In this document: in pieces, positions 1 through 12,131 of the stretch | Layout: each line of letters starts with the position of its first letter | Position numbering within the stretch: position 1 is the stretch's first letter | From: Chimonanthus salicifolius | Lineage: Eukaryota; Streptophyta; Magnoliopsida; Laurales; Calycanthaceae | Assembly: GCA_013350335.1 (NCBI GenBank) | Contig: CM023540.1 | Coordinates: 29,801,175-29,865,174 of the forward strand | DNA length: 64,000 nucleotides | Direction: 5' to 3' | Notes under the pieces: model-generated | Seen by the model: the letters and a program-made list of their open reading frames with translations, nothing else | What the model was told of the DNA's origin: nothing | Databases searched by the model: none | Translations under genes and position numbers: made by a program

Positions 1-3000
1 CGCCAACTCGAAGCCGGAGTTCAACCCGTTCTCGAGTCACTGCCGCGCCAATACCAACGACCAAAAAGGTTCGCATCTTTTTATTTTTATTTTTAATGAC
101 TATAGTGTTAGTTACATTGTTAAATAAACAAATCTATTGTGGGAAAAAAATTATTTGGTTTGACTTTTATATGAATGGGATAATGACTTTGAATTTACAG
201 AATAGGTGTGATGAGATGTAGTTATGGAAATGAAGGTCATTTTTATCCTGCAGAACAATTGTGATCAGTAAATTTGATTATGATTAGTACTACTTGATTT
301 TCAATTAAATTAAAGGCCCAAATGCCCAAACGCCCATATGGGCCCTTCCTATTTTTGTAGGACATGACCCGAGTTCAAAAAATTGGGGCCCTTATGAACC
401 TGGTCTATGTTTGGGCCCCATACTCGTAATTCAGATCCTGATTTGAATTTACTAAGGGCTTGACCCGGCCTGACCCGACCAACCCATCCAACTTGCACCC
501 CTTCTAAAATAAGCTGAACAAAAATTTAGTCATCCAATTGACAGTGAACCGATTCACAATGGATAATTTCCCTGTCTATTTTGATTGTTCTTTCAAATGT
601 TCTCTTCCAAGTTCCAACTGCATAAACTGTAAATTTGCATTTGTTTCTTTCCATGCAGAGGGTTTTTACATTCGGCAAAGGAAGGAGTGAAGGAAACAAA
701 AGCATGAAATCTCTGGTGAGCAACGTACCCCTTCCCCTGTTGTAACCATGCCAAGAACGAATTGCAAGAACGTAACATATTTAATAAGTCTATATATCAT
801 GTGATGTTTGTACACATACTAAAACTGCTACATTCTATGTATGATGGTTGGTGGTCGATGCAGTTAGGTGGTAAAGGAGCAAACCTGGCAGAGATGGCGA
901 GCATCGGCTTGTCGGTTCCACCTGGGCTAACCATTTCGACAGAGGCATGTCAAGAATACCAAGAAAATGGATATAAGCTGCCTGATGGGCTGTGGGATGA
1001 GGTGTTGGAGGGCTTGCATACTGTGGAGAAGGACATGGGTGCTTTTCTGGGGGACACTTCTAAGCCACTCCTCCTTTCAGTGCGTTCAGGGGCTGCAGTA
1101 AGTGTTTTTTTTTTCCGTTAAACATTGTGAAGTTACAAATTGTCCTACATCGGTTAATTCGAGAAATCAATGACTCCATATAACACAAAAAATCCCACAT
1201 CGGTTAATTCGAGAAACCAATGATTCCATATAACACTCGAGGTACCCTTCTCTCAACAGCTAGATTTTGAAAGAGAGTTCTACCTCAAAAATGCTATCAT
1301 GTCATGGTTTTCTAATAGGCATCTAACATAGGCTGGTGATGTATTAGTACATGCATTACATATGAGCGGTCCATCATCTGAATACTCTTAATGATAGGTA
1401 GATCACTGGTGGATGGTCAATTCTTATTCTTCTTTCATTCTTGTAGATATCTATGCCTGGGATGATGGATACTGTACTGAATCTTGGCCTTAATGATGAA
1501 GTGGTCACTGGGTTAGCGGCAAAAAGTGGAGAACGCTTTTCGTATGATTCATATCGCCGCTTTCTAGACATGTTTGGAAATGTGGTAAGAATGTTTATCC
1601 AATGCATTATAAAAGGAAAAGGAAAAAGAAAAAGGAGAAATTACAACAGTTCTGATTGAAAAATAATCTGATGCATTTTTATTGATTGGATTGGCTCAAG
1701 TACTTAGATGCGATTCATGAATTTTCTTTGTTAAATTCGTTAGCACATTGTTTGCCATTACAGATTCTGTTCACACTAAAAAACTGCAAGCAATTTGCTA
1801 TTCTGTTTGGATACTAGAGTTACCTTAATTTTTTAGCATTCTGTTTGATCATATTAATGTGAAGTTGATACCATCTTTATTATGAAATATATATTGATTC
1901 AAAATCTTTTGTTTCTGAATGCATTTATTTTGATGGATTTGGAGGTTATGGGCATTCCACACTCATTGTTTGAAGAGAAATTAGAAGATTTAAAGGCTGC
2001 TAAAGGAGTTAGACTTGATACTGAGCTTACAGCTTCAGATCTCAGAGAACTTGTCTCCCAATACAAGAAAGTTTACTTGGAAGCTAAGGGTGAACAGTTC
2101 CCTTCAGGTATCAACACTTCCATCCTATACACATAAATTAGTGATCAATGACTTGGATACCTGGTTTTTTTTTTTTTTTTTTGAGCAGTAACAAAGAGAT
2201 TTCATTAAAAAAGAAACGAGTACAAAAGATGAGGAGGGTCTAACATGATTAAACCCGAGATAAAAAGAGAGCAAGGATAAATAATAAGAAACAAGAACAA
2301 GCCACACAATACATGAGCTACAAAAGGAACATATAAAGCTCATAAAAAGAGAACACTTGAAAACTGGTCCAAAACTCCAAGTTTGGCAAAATAATCTGCC
2401 ATGCCATTTACTTCTCGCCTGATCTGCTTAGTGTGACCTATTCCCCTCCAATTCTACAATAAGTTTGATGCCTTCAATTAAACAACAGCATGACGGGTTC
2501 AAAATAAATATAAAATGATCTTATGGTATATATATATACTTGTGATTCAAGAGTCTCACCATTGTTCAGAACATAGCAAGTTTCAACTCTGCAGATATCT
2601 CCTCACCTTTTATATATGACTTTGTAGATCCAAAAAAGCAATTATATTTGGCTGTACTAGCTGTTTTTGATTCATGGGATAGTCCAAGGGCCATAAAGTA
2701 CAGGAGCATCAACCAGATCAGTGGGCTACAGGGGACAGCTGTTAATGTTCAATGTATGGTGTTTGGGAACATGGGAAACACTTCGGGGACTGGCGTCCTC
2801 TTTACTAGGAATCCAAGCACTGGTGAAAACAAGCTCTATGGGGAGTTCCTTATCAATGCTCAGGTATGATTGATTATATTTTGAAACAATATTAGAAAAA
2901 TAAATCTCAAGTGAGTGAAAATGGACTTTTAGAAGTGTGGGAGATGCATTTTGTTTGAGACGGTGGATGTGTGGATCTCAACTATCACAACAATTGCAGA

Positions 3001-6000
3001 CTACGACGCCTTAATGATGATTCGACAAAAGAAATGGGAAGTACAAAGAAATTTTTATGTCTTAGCTATACCCAATGATGTCAACTCGAATTTGTGTACA
3101 CTACTGTCCTGCATAAAAAATAACTCATGTATGATCGAAGGCAGAAGCTTAGTTTATCCTTTCTAAGTAACCAAACAAAACAGAAAATTCATGTCTCTGC
3201 ACATAAACTCAAAACTTAGGATTTAGAAGTAGGGTTAATAGCTGAAGTTAGTTTCCAACTGGGTGAACTGTGTCAAGCTGAATGGTTCCATCCATTTTAA
3301 GTGAAAACTCGGTCAAATTGACACCAAGTTCAATTTAAATTGGCCTTGAAAGAAAAACTGCTGTACAACAAATACCAGGATTCTGGCCTATGATGCGCTG
3401 ATCATTGGATATGGAATGAATATGACAGACATGTCATGCAGCTTATTATGAAATTCCCATGTGTTTGGAATTATAGAATCACATACCGATTTATTGCCAC
3501 TTTGATTATTAGAGTCCAAATGACACCCAAACACAAACTTGACAGTATTTAAGCAGATAAAATAAAAAGTAAACATTGGAGATTATACTTAGAAAGTTTT
3601 CGTAGTTATATCTACATCTCAGTAGGATGTCTAATTTAATATTTATAAGTTGGCAATTTAATCAGTGAATTATGTCTTAATGCATTTAAGGATGGATTCA
3701 ACAGGGGGAAGACGTAGTCGCAGGGATAAGAACACCTGAGGACCTGGATGTTATGAAGCAATATATGCCAGAAGCCTATAAAGAACTTGTGGAGAATTGT
3801 GAAATTCTAGAAAGGCATTATAAAGATATGATGGTATGAGTATTTTTCAATTCATTTACACTAACAACTCTTCGATTGATAATTACTCTGTTATGTCATT
3901 CTTTTCTTGTTCTTCATTTCCCATGTTTTCATTCTTGAAGAGTTGTTGCTCTTTGATTTATTTTGTTTCATTTAATGTGATATTATACAAAAAGGTAGAC
4001 AAATCTCACCAATCTCATGCCATTTGCTGGTTCCATTTGTGTCGATGAAGAAACAGTCGCTCTACTTTTTTCCAAAATTTGGAGCATTTCACATCTTCCA
4101 AATGTTTTTTTAGTAGGCTGCTGTGTATTTGATTGTGGTAATACCTTCGTGATTACAGGATATTGAATTCACTGTTCAGGAGAACAGATTGTGGATGTTG
4201 CAATGCAGATCAGGAAAACGGACTGGCAAAGGAGCAGTGAAGATTGCAGTGGATATGGTGAATGAAGGGCTGGTTGATACTAGTTCTGCGATTAAGATGG
4301 TAGAGCCCCAACATCTTGATCAACTTCTCCATCCACAGGTATGCATAATAAAATATCAGAATAACTATGACATTAAAGATTCAAGTTTGAGACCAATTAG
4401 GCACAATAATTAACTGTTGCTGCATTAGCATTCATATGTATTTCATCATCTTGATGTATGTTATCAATGCGAGTAAAGCTTTTGATACTGTGATTTCATT
4501 TTTTTTTTCTTATTTTAATTAGTTTGAGGATCCATCTGCATATAAAGACCAAGTGATTGCCACTGGATTGCCTGCATCACCAGGAGCTGCGGTAGGCCAG
4601 ATCGTGTTTAGCGCTGATGATGCTGAAGAATGGCATGCACAGGGAAAATCTGTCATCTTGGTATGCTCCTTTTACTATGATTTTACAACTAGATGTCTTT
4701 TTCTTTTTAATTTCATATGACCATAAATCTAACTGCATTAATAATTTGCAATGATTGAGAAAAGACTCATTCAGATTCTCTCAGTCAAATAATATAAGAT
4801 AAATAAAGACCAGCCTGCAACTTCTTGCTATTTCATATTTCCCAATCCAACTAACATGTTTAAATAGTTTTTGACAACCATGTCACATTTTAGAAGTTCT
4901 GAGAGGATACTATCATTAAGAAGGAAAATTGACAACACATTATGGCAATCGATTGCTGTCACATTTCAACCGATTCCTATTATCTATCATCTTTGACTAG
5001 GGTTGATTTTGGTTGAAGGTGAGAACGGAGACTAGCCCAGAGGATGTAGGTGGTATGCATGCAGCTGCTGGAATCCTGACTGCCAGAGGTGGCATGACCT
5101 CTCATGCAGCCGTCGTTGCACGTGGCTGGGGAAAATGTTGTATCTCTGGTTGCTCAGATATCCGAGTAAATGATGCAGACAAGGTAACGTTATCAATACG
5201 GCATTCTGATTTGGAATTTCCAAGTTTAACATAAATATATGGGTGGTTTTCATGCAGGAGGTTGTGATTGGAGAGGAAGCGCTAAGGGAAGGAGAATGGA
5301 TATCACTTAATGGATCCACGGGAGAAGTGATTCTAGGAAAACAATCACTCTCACCTCCTGCTCTAAGTGGCGACTTGGGGATCTTCATGTCTTGGGTTGA
5401 TGAAAGGAGGAAGATCAAGGTACCATTGAAAACCTACTACTACTACCCACCAGAGTCTTTTGATGTTACTCTAGGAGAAACAGGAAATATGTGAGACATC
5501 CAATAGTTCAGTGCATTGTTTCAAAACTAGAGGGATGGATTCTGCAGAGGAAGAAGATTACACCCTGAATACCATCATATGATTATGAATTTATGATTAA
5601 AAGGTGGTAAAGGTCTGATGCCACCACCAGGGATTGCATCTGCTTCACCTGATTGTTTCATGTATCTTGAGAAGGTGATGGGCCCAAGAAGATGGTGATG
5701 AAACCATGAACACTTCTCATTTCTATAACATATACTTGTCCTGAATTTTTTTGTTTAAGTTCCCAATTATTGACAGACTAGAATGTTGTAATAGGTCATG
5801 GCAAATGCAGACACGCCAGATGATGCACTAACTGCAAGAAACAATGGTGCTCAAGGGATCGGACTTTGTAGGACAGAGCACATGGTAAATAGGATATTAT
5901 CTGATATTTTTTCATTTCCAAAATTATGGGAATTATTTCTTGGATTTTTATGAAGAAAGGATATGATTGATTATATATACATTCATCGACTGTAGGTGTT

Positions 6001-9000
6001 TTTTTCATTTACAGATTGACGAATTTCGTGGTCATACCAATGTGTATTTTATACATTGCACAATTGTAGTCTGCAGAAGGTTTAAGCTTTTGTTGTTTTC
6101 TTGTCATTGATGTCTCAGTTCTTTGCTTCGGATGAGCGGATAAAGGCTGTGAGAACAATGATAATGGCAGTGACTCTTGAGCAAAGAAAAGCAGCTTTAG
6201 ACCTCCTCTTGCCATATCAAAGATCAGACTTTGAAGGCATTTTCAGGGCAATGGATGGTATTCCTCTGCTCATTAAATCGGCAGATTTACCAACAAAAAG
6301 CTGCAATGTATCATCTAGTGTGCACCATTTGTTCTTGGGAGTTTTTCAGTAAGACCCATTTAACCAATAAATCATAAACACTCTCCCACTGATGCTCTAT
6401 GGCCATCAGACCCATGAAATGCAAACCAAGTGGCTGAGTTTCTGTGAGTGGGCTACTCTAATGGATGTGATTAATATCAATTGCTTCTTACTGCTTACGG
6501 AAAAATACATGTTCTTTTTAGTTTTTCATGTCTTCTTCCCTTCTGAAATTTATTGTTCTTTCGCATCTTCTGTTCAATCTGTAATTTAAATTTTTTGGAA
6601 CTTCAGGTCTTCCAGTGACTATCCGACTGTTAGACCCCCCACTCCATGAATTTCTGCCAGAAGGTGAAATTGATGAGATTGTCAGTGAACTATCCTCTGA
6701 TACTGGGATGACTGAAGATGAAGTTTTTTCGAGAATCGAAAAGTTGTCTGAAGTAAACCCTATGCTTGGTTTCCGCGGTTGCAGGTTTGATACTTTGATC
6801 CTTACATGTTGTTGACATGGACCATGCATTTTCTACAGTTTATCAGAAAATGAAGGAGATGAACACTTGAAATAAATTTTGGATTTTTATTTTTTTGGAA
6901 TATTCTAGTATGTAGTTCATTCCAAAAATGCTAAAACTGTATACACTATACTGAAAGATCTCAAGATCAAGTACACGTGTTGGATTTCCATCACAATTTA
7001 ATGAATTGAAAGATATGGGATTCAATCCACTTTGATGGCCCGATGATCACAAGACCAAGCCCATATAAAGATCCATGTGTTGAATCTTCAAATCACAAAA
7101 TTTATTACTTTTTAAAAATTTGAATCTACAGTTTGTAGCAGCTACACTGGGCTATATTTCTTTACTTCAATGCTGATTACACTCATATCATCAGGCTAGG
7201 TATTTCATACCCGGAGTTAACTGAAATGCAAGCACGTGCAATTTTTGAGGCTGCCATCTTTATGAGCAACCATGGCATCAAAGTTTTTCCAGAAATCATG
7301 GTTCCACTTGTTGGAACACCACAGGCATGTTTTCTTTTTTTATCTCCCCTGAGTAATTTTACAGCTGATTTATATGATGGGAAAAATGGACGTCACCACA
7401 TAAAATGAAAGTTCGAGTTGTTCCACGTTACTTATTGCATGTCCAATTTCGCTGCACCAACAATCTCTCCTTCGAACGAGATTCTCCGACGGATAGAACA
7501 TCGCCGGCCATCCCATCTGCCTAAAGGATCTCCTGAGTCCATATGTGTTTGCTTGGGGATATGACTCTGATACCACTTGTTAGGAAAAGCTAGCCCATTA
7601 AGTGGAGTGACCTAAATCCTTTATAAGCTCCTAAATCTCCTCCTTCACAACTAATGTGGGACTCGTTCGCTTCCCCAACAGAATATCATGTAGCCATAAA
7701 CACCATGCCACTTGGGTGTCGCCTGTGCAATGAATGGCTCGATAAGTCAAAGCAACTTGACTTTCTGAAAGTTAATTTTAAGAAGCCATAGATAAAAATG
7801 ACCCCTATTCGAACAACTAGGTTAACTTTATGGTGAAAAATTGGACTATTTAGGTCATGGGAATGTGCAGAAATCACACAGTAATGATGGTTTACACATA
7901 CCAAGTTATATTGGCCTACACTCTCAATCACACGTAGAGAGAGAGGTCCTTGTAGATTATAAAAAATACCAGCCTTAGTATGTAGTAAGACACTCGTTCT
8001 TAGGTTACGCGGAACTTGATTATCAGATATGTACTGTCGATTCGATCTGCACTGTTGTTGGTGGGCAATTTTGTAATTTTTGTACTGCATCTTTTGTAAG
8101 CCCTAATCAAGTGAAAATTGTGACGAGAGCCACAGCCGTTACAACCATCTCTTCTGCGATTTCTTGTATTTGAGCAAGTGGATCTGGTTTAAACCCGTGG
8201 ACGTACCAAAAGGGAACAACAAATCTCTGTGTTGGAGTTTGATTCTCTATGATTGATTTTTCTCGAAATTGATGTTTTCGTGTGGTAGAAAAGGTGTTTC
8301 CTCCCAACACTCACTTTTGAACTTCCAATGATAGGAATTAGGACATCAAGTCAGTCTGATACGTGGTATTGCTGAGAAAGTGTTCTTCGAGATGGGTACC
8401 TCCATAAGCTATAAAGTAGGGACCATGATTGAAATCCCTAGAGCAGCCCTTGTTGCAGACGAGGTATGTAACGCTGCTATCTCTGTTTACATCTTTGACA
8501 TAACATGTTAGTATGATTTAGGCTCTTGTGAACATGAATGTTATTATATAAATGTTCAATGTTTTCACATTTTGGTCTATTGTTAGCAGATTGCAGAGCA
8601 AGCAGAATTCTTTTCATTTGGGACTAATGATCTAACGCAGATGACATTTGGATACAGTAGGGATGATGTTGGCAAGTTCCTCCCTATATACTTATCCAAG
8701 GGCATGCTCCAAAATGATCCCTTTGAGGTAAATAAAATATGATTTGCTTGCATAACACAGGTTCATACCCTTAGGACTTCATTGAAGAATACATGAGTGA
8801 AATTCTACTCTCCATTTAGAATTTGGCAATGGGTTTGTGGCTCTTAAAAAAAAAAAAAAAATAGTTACTGAGTTGTGTCTACTTCAGGTGCTTGATCAAA
8901 AAGGTGTGGGTCAACTCATAAAGATGGCTACAGAGAGAGGGCGTGCAGCAAGACCTGATTTGAAGGTAAGCAACCAAGTCATTGAGGGTTAGGAAGATGT

Positions 9001-9270
9001 TGTATTTGCTTGATTTGAAAGTGGGAGATGAAATGAAACTCCAAAATAGGTGGGCATATGTGGAGAACACGGCGGAGAGCCTTCATCTGTTGCATTTTTC
9101 GCTGAGGCAGGATTGGACTATGTTTCTTGTTCCCCATTCAGGTTTTCTTATCATCCTTCAGCCTTCACCATGCTGGATTCAACTCGTCTTCTTTTTCTCA
9201 TAAAACCTTCTTCTTCCAAAATTTCAGGGTACCCATAGCCAGGCTTGCGGCAGCACAGGTTGCAGTGTGA
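1..9270 (+). CDS. PPDK: Pyruvate, phosphate dikinase (5' end outside window)
   Basis: Interconverts pyruvate + ATP + Pi and phosphoenolpyruvate + AMP + PPi, in plastid and cytosol. Exons: <1-68, 659-715, 864-1097, 1447-1584, 1945-2107, 2628-2863, 3705-3833, 4159-4338, 4523-4660, 5019-5183, 5258-5419, 5795-5884, 6119-6257, 6607-6784, 7195-7324, 8335-8463, 8590-8727, 8888-8965, 9050-9141, 9228-9270. All phases agree and give 894 residues; plant PPDKs have about 950, so about 60 N-terminal residues are missing. Exon 1 is Ser/Arg/Thr-rich, like a plastid transit peptide. The ATP-binding part has [16 protein letters not shown] and [16 protein letters not shown]. Exon 10 carries [13 protein letters not shown] with the regulatory Thr (codon 5097) and catalytic His (codon 5103). 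The C-terminal PEP/pyruvate domain has [16 protein letters not shown] and the Cys of [12 protein letters not shown]. It ends AAAQVAV-stop. The intron after exon 15 has a GC donor. Confidence 0.97.
69..658 (+). promoter_or_regulatory. PPDK intron 1, candidate cytosolic-isoform promoter
   Basis: This intron separates the transit-peptide exon from the first mature-enzyme exon. In plant PPDK genes the cytosolic transcript is known to start from a second promoter at this position. Here an ATG at 653-655 overlaps the splice acceptor and reads in frame into exon 2 as [10 protein letters not shown]. An in-frame TAA lies upstream at 623-625. A transcript starting inside the intron would therefore encode the cytosolic enzyme without a transit peptide. 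No TATA box was assigned with confidence; the promoter role is inferred from the family. The intron also holds a GGGCCC/GACCCG-rich repeat at about 315-490. Confidence 0.6.
315..490. repeat. GACCCGA-type dispersed repeat
   Basis: This stretch is rich in GGCCC, GACCCG and CCCGACC words and ends near a CACCCCTTCTA motif. A diverged relative lies at about 22545-22690, sharing the GAGTTCAAA-AATT-GGGCCC and GGCCT-AAA-GC-CATATG segments. It is one of several related GC-richer dispersed repeats in an otherwise AT-rich background. Confidence 0.5.
1142..1238. repeat. Two-copy tandem repeat in PPDK intron 3
   Basis: Two 45-46 bp units (1142-1186 and 1193-1238) share CACATCGGTTAATTCGAGAAA and CCATATAACAC with only a few mismatches, separated by a short A-rich spacer. 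The CCCACATCGGTT words resemble the inner part of plant LTRs, so this may be a retrotransposon scrap. Confidence 0.7.
2163..2445 (-). mobile_element. LINE 3' end in PPDK intron 5
   Basis: Read on the minus strand, the segment encodes the end of a LINE-type RNase H domain ([20 protein letters not shown], then a short tail and a stop). A 3' untranslated stretch and a long poly(A) tail follow, seen as poly(T) at 2163-2182 on the + strand. This is the layout of a 5'-truncated L1-like insertion. It lies antisense inside the PPDK intron and leaves the flanking exons intact. Confidence 0.8.
7380..7680 (-). mobile_element. TRIM-type LTR element in PPDK intron 15
   Basis: On the minus strand a 103-bp LTR (7578-7680) begins TGTTGGGGAAGCGAACGAGT and ends TTCCTAACA. 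It is followed directly by AGTGGTATCAGAGTC, a primer-binding site matching initiator Met tRNA. The short internal part continues to about 7462. The sequence beyond starts TGTTGGTGCAGCGAA, a decayed copy of the LTR start, and is taken as the other LTR. No protein is encoded. Relatives lie at 9659-9977, 19241-19359 and 59880-60150. Confidence 0.8.
8225..8311 (-). repeat. LTR-like terminal fragment TGTTGGGAGGAAAC
   Basis: The minus strand starts TGTTGGGAGGAAACACC. About 45 bp match a stretch ending at about 37731 in the second intron of the first ERD6-like gene, with a shared GTAG-AAA--GTTTCCTCCCAAC. The TGTTG start and presence in two unrelated introns suggest one edge of a retrotransposon LTR. 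No partner end was located. Confidence 0.45.
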
Positions 9271-9658
9271 CAAGAATTCCAATAACATCCTCTGTATATA
9301 CCAGCAAGAACCTCATCTGATTTCCATTTACGTATTGCCTTATTATACTAGCTTATAGTTTTTGTGCAGAGCAAGGCATTATAGCAATAACCAGTCAACC
9401 GTTGCTTCAAAATGGTTGTAAAATATGTGATTAATCGACACACATGAACATTCATGAAATTTATACGACGCTGTAAAGTTACAAAATACATTTAAAGCAT
9501 TGTCAAAATTGACTTTCAATTCAAGAGAAATAGATCTTATTATTGATCATGGAATATAACAATGAATTCTTACTGTGGAATGGAGTGACTTCCATTCCAA
9601 TTGAATCCAGTCATGAGGACTGATCGGATTACCCGCTTGATTGATCCCTAAATTGTTA
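9271..9658. other. PPDK 3' untranslated region and spacer
   Basis: AT-rich sequence downstream of the PPDK stop codon. It presumably contains the 3' UTR, but no consensus AATAAA could be tied to it. No gene seen. Confidence 0.5.
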
Positions 9659-9977
9659 TGTTTGGGTATCCAAGTTAAAAGGCTAGCTCATTAGGTGGAG
9701 TGATTCAAGTCCTTTATAAGTCCCTAAATATCTCTCTTCACAACTAATGTAGGACTCATTCGCTACTCAAACAATTCCTCTCTCGAACGAAGCTCTTCAA
9801 GCGGATAGAATGTCGCCAGTCATCCCATCCGAATAGGGGATCTTCTGAATCCACATGCGTTGGGGATATGGCTCTAATGCCACTTATTAGAACTGGGTAT
9901 TCCAGCGCAAAAGGCTAACCCATTAGGTGGAGTGACCTAAGCCCTCTATTAAGTCTTTAAATCTCCCCAACACATGT
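9659..9977 (-). mobile_element. Compact TRIM element, two LTRs
   Basis: Two direct copies of a roughly 85-110 bp LTR flank an internal part of only about 125 bp. Both LTRs contain the AAAAGGCTA-CTCATTAGGTGGAGTGA block seen on the + strand. The minus-strand order is LTR (TGTTGGGGAGATTTAAAG), a primer-site-like AAGTGGCATTAGAGCC, the internal region, then the second LTR ending ATACCCAAACA. No coding capacity. Total length is about 320 bp, very short even for TRIMs. No clear target duplication is visible. Confidence 0.82.
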
Positions 9978-11460
9978 ATATATCTGTGAACATTTTCATT
10001 TTTATGTGAAAGTACTCGACTATGTATAAGGCTTAATACTTGATCCAATTGTAAAAGTATTTTCAAAACGTGCTCAAATTAGATATAAATATAATTTTTT
10101 AAAATAATAAAGTAAATATTCTGTTCATAATAATGTACCAGTTCACAGTTAATAATTTCTCCATCAAGCATCAGACATTGGGTGGATATTGCGATAAAGG
10201 ATTGGACATTGGGGTCCTATGTCTATCACTGAGCATTCAGATCGAGTAAAATGGTTGAGTTGGGCTGAGCCAATAAAAGGAACAGGTTACGTGAGACCTA
10301 ACGACTAATTTCTTAATAAAAATAATGTTATTAGTCAGTCATCTAAGGAAAAACTTATTAAAACAAAATTACATTAAAAATTTTCAATAGCACCGCCCAG
10401 GTCGATTTGGTGATATCGGATATTGGCCGATATTATTCTCTCTTCCTTTTCTTTTCAAATTTTGCAGATATTCATTTATTTATTTTTTTAATTAAAAAAG
10501 TAAGAAAAGCACCTTTTTAAAAAAAAATCTGGAAAAATTTTAAAATATCGGCCAATATCATGGACGATATTTGACCATAGCCAAATACCTGTGATATTTG
10601 GTGGCGTGAACCACCGATATTTAAAAAAAAATGATATTTAAAACCGATATATATCGTTTATATCGCTTGAGATGGTCGATACATATCTTATTGGCTAATA
10701 TATCCATATTTGATTGTAGGAGAATACCTATCTAAACCTTTCAACTTTTTGAACAAGATGATGAGAGCCCTGGCCTTAATGTTAGAAGAATTGTCAAAGA
10801 GAAAGTAAATAAGAAAGAGTGGAAAGGAAAACTATAGAGAGTCAAGTTCTTTATTTAGAGAAACCATTAAATTTTAATTCAGTTACATTTCTTAATTGAA
10901 ATACATACAGGTAAAAGTGGACAAGAACTGAAGACAGACTCAAAGCCCTTCCATTCAGATACAAAATCTTAATTGGTTCACACATTTTTAGTTGAGATGT
11001 GAAAAAAAGTGAATATAGTGAATGGGTAAAATTTGCTCTAATTTCAAATTTTAAAACTTTGATTGTTATAAGTTTTTTTTTATTTTTGATGCATATTTTA
11101 TATAACTATAATCATTAGTTGAAAGAGTTCTCTACTTGTGATCTATAAAAAATTGGGTAAAAAAAATTAAATAGGAGGTATCTACCTGTATATATCCATA
11201 TCTAAATTTTTTAAATTTTCATTTTATATTTCCACTTTTAAAGATGGAATCATATCATATACTTAAAACTATTTTTATTTCGTACTTTTACAATTGTTCA
11301 GTAAGAGACACTTCAGTTCTATGTTTAATGAACATGGACCAACCGACTTACTTAAAAGATATCAAGAGTTTACTATTAACTCAATCTTAATTACAGATCA
11401 TGAATTAGAAATTTAGCATCTTTTGTTTCATATTTCTTCCTAATGGTAGCAACCAGACTC
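9978..11460. other. Gene-free AT-rich spacer with ATATCGGC repeat
   Basis: No gene is visible. At about 10395-10700 lies an old copy of the ATATCGGCCGATAT array family: GATATCGGATATTGGCCGATATT at the left, CCGATATATATCG at the right, and A/T runs between. The rest is AT-rich sequence downstream of the DMP gene. Confidence 0.5.
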
Positions 11461-11543
11461 CATGTTAAATAACCATAACATTAGATAAAATCAATACTGT
11501 TACATATGCCACAAGGGATCTCAGGGCGGATCCTGATGCCACA

Positions 11544-12131
11544 CTAGGACTCATCTGTAGACTGACTTGCAGGGTATCCAATGCCATGGCGTTTGTTGGG
11601 GAAAACCATGAAAACCGTACTAGAAAGAGCGCCGACGACCGGCGGTAAGACCATAAGCAACGTTTTCTGCGTCGACTCCAACGATGGATAGTAGCAAGAA
11701 ATAATGTTTGGATCCAACAGAGCCACAACTGCAAACACTATGACTGAGAAGATGGCATGAACAAAGTCCCCCACCTGGAGTTTATACGACGAAAGGTCAG
11801 TTGATTTGGCGTCGGAGTCGGAGAAGGCCCATAACCCGTTTTTCGTCGCGATTCCGTAGTGAGTCTTCTTGTCTTTCCCCTTGTAACTATCTGTGAAGGA
11901 TGAGATAAAGCACGAAAGGCCGCAGACGGCGAGCAAAACACTAGTTAAGTACTTGTTGATGGTGTAACAATGGCCATAGTTGGTTAGAACAGGAGAGAGG
12001 AATTGAAACAAGAAGAGAGTTCCTGTTGGTAGAAGCTTGATGAGATTGCCAATTCCTTGAAATGTTTTGTCTCCAATGGTTTTTTGTGTAGATTTGGAAG
12101 AAGAAGAATTGTTTTCTGAACCTCCAGCCAT
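11544..12131 (-). CDS. DMP (DUF679) family membrane protein
   Basis: Intronless gene for a 195-residue protein of the plant-specific DUF679/DMP family. Members sit in endomembranes and plasma membrane; different members are linked to membrane remodelling in senescence or to gamete fusion. The hydrophilic N-terminus (residues 1-30) is Ser/Asn-rich. Predicted membrane segments are at about 34-52, 61-80, 122-139 and 157-177, the usual four. Family signatures present are [50 protein letters not shown] and the C-terminal KRHGIGYP. The ATG at 12129-12131 is the natural start because the family's N-terminal layout follows from it. Family placement is firm; which DMP it corresponds to cannot be said. 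Confidence 0.94.
   Translation of the reverse strand: MAGGSENNSSSSKSTQKTIGDKTFQGIGNLIKLLPTGTLFLFQFLSPVLTNYGHCYTINKYLTSVLLAVCGLSCFISSFTDSYKGKDKKTHYGIATKNGLWAFSDSDAKSTDLSSYKLQVGDFVHAIFSVIVFAVVALLDPNIISCYYPSLESTQKTLLMVLPPVVGALSSTVFMVFPNKRHGIGYPASQSTDES

Noticed and set aside
5032..5418. 128-codon open frame opposite PPDK exons 10-11
   Set aside because: Antisense to well-conserved PPDK codons; no domain seen.
6518..6829. 103-codon minus-strand open frame
   Set aside because: Antisense to PPDK exon 14.
9659..9977. Cassandra-type TRIM with 5S RNA promoter
   Set aside because: No 5S rRNA-like box is present in the LTRs.
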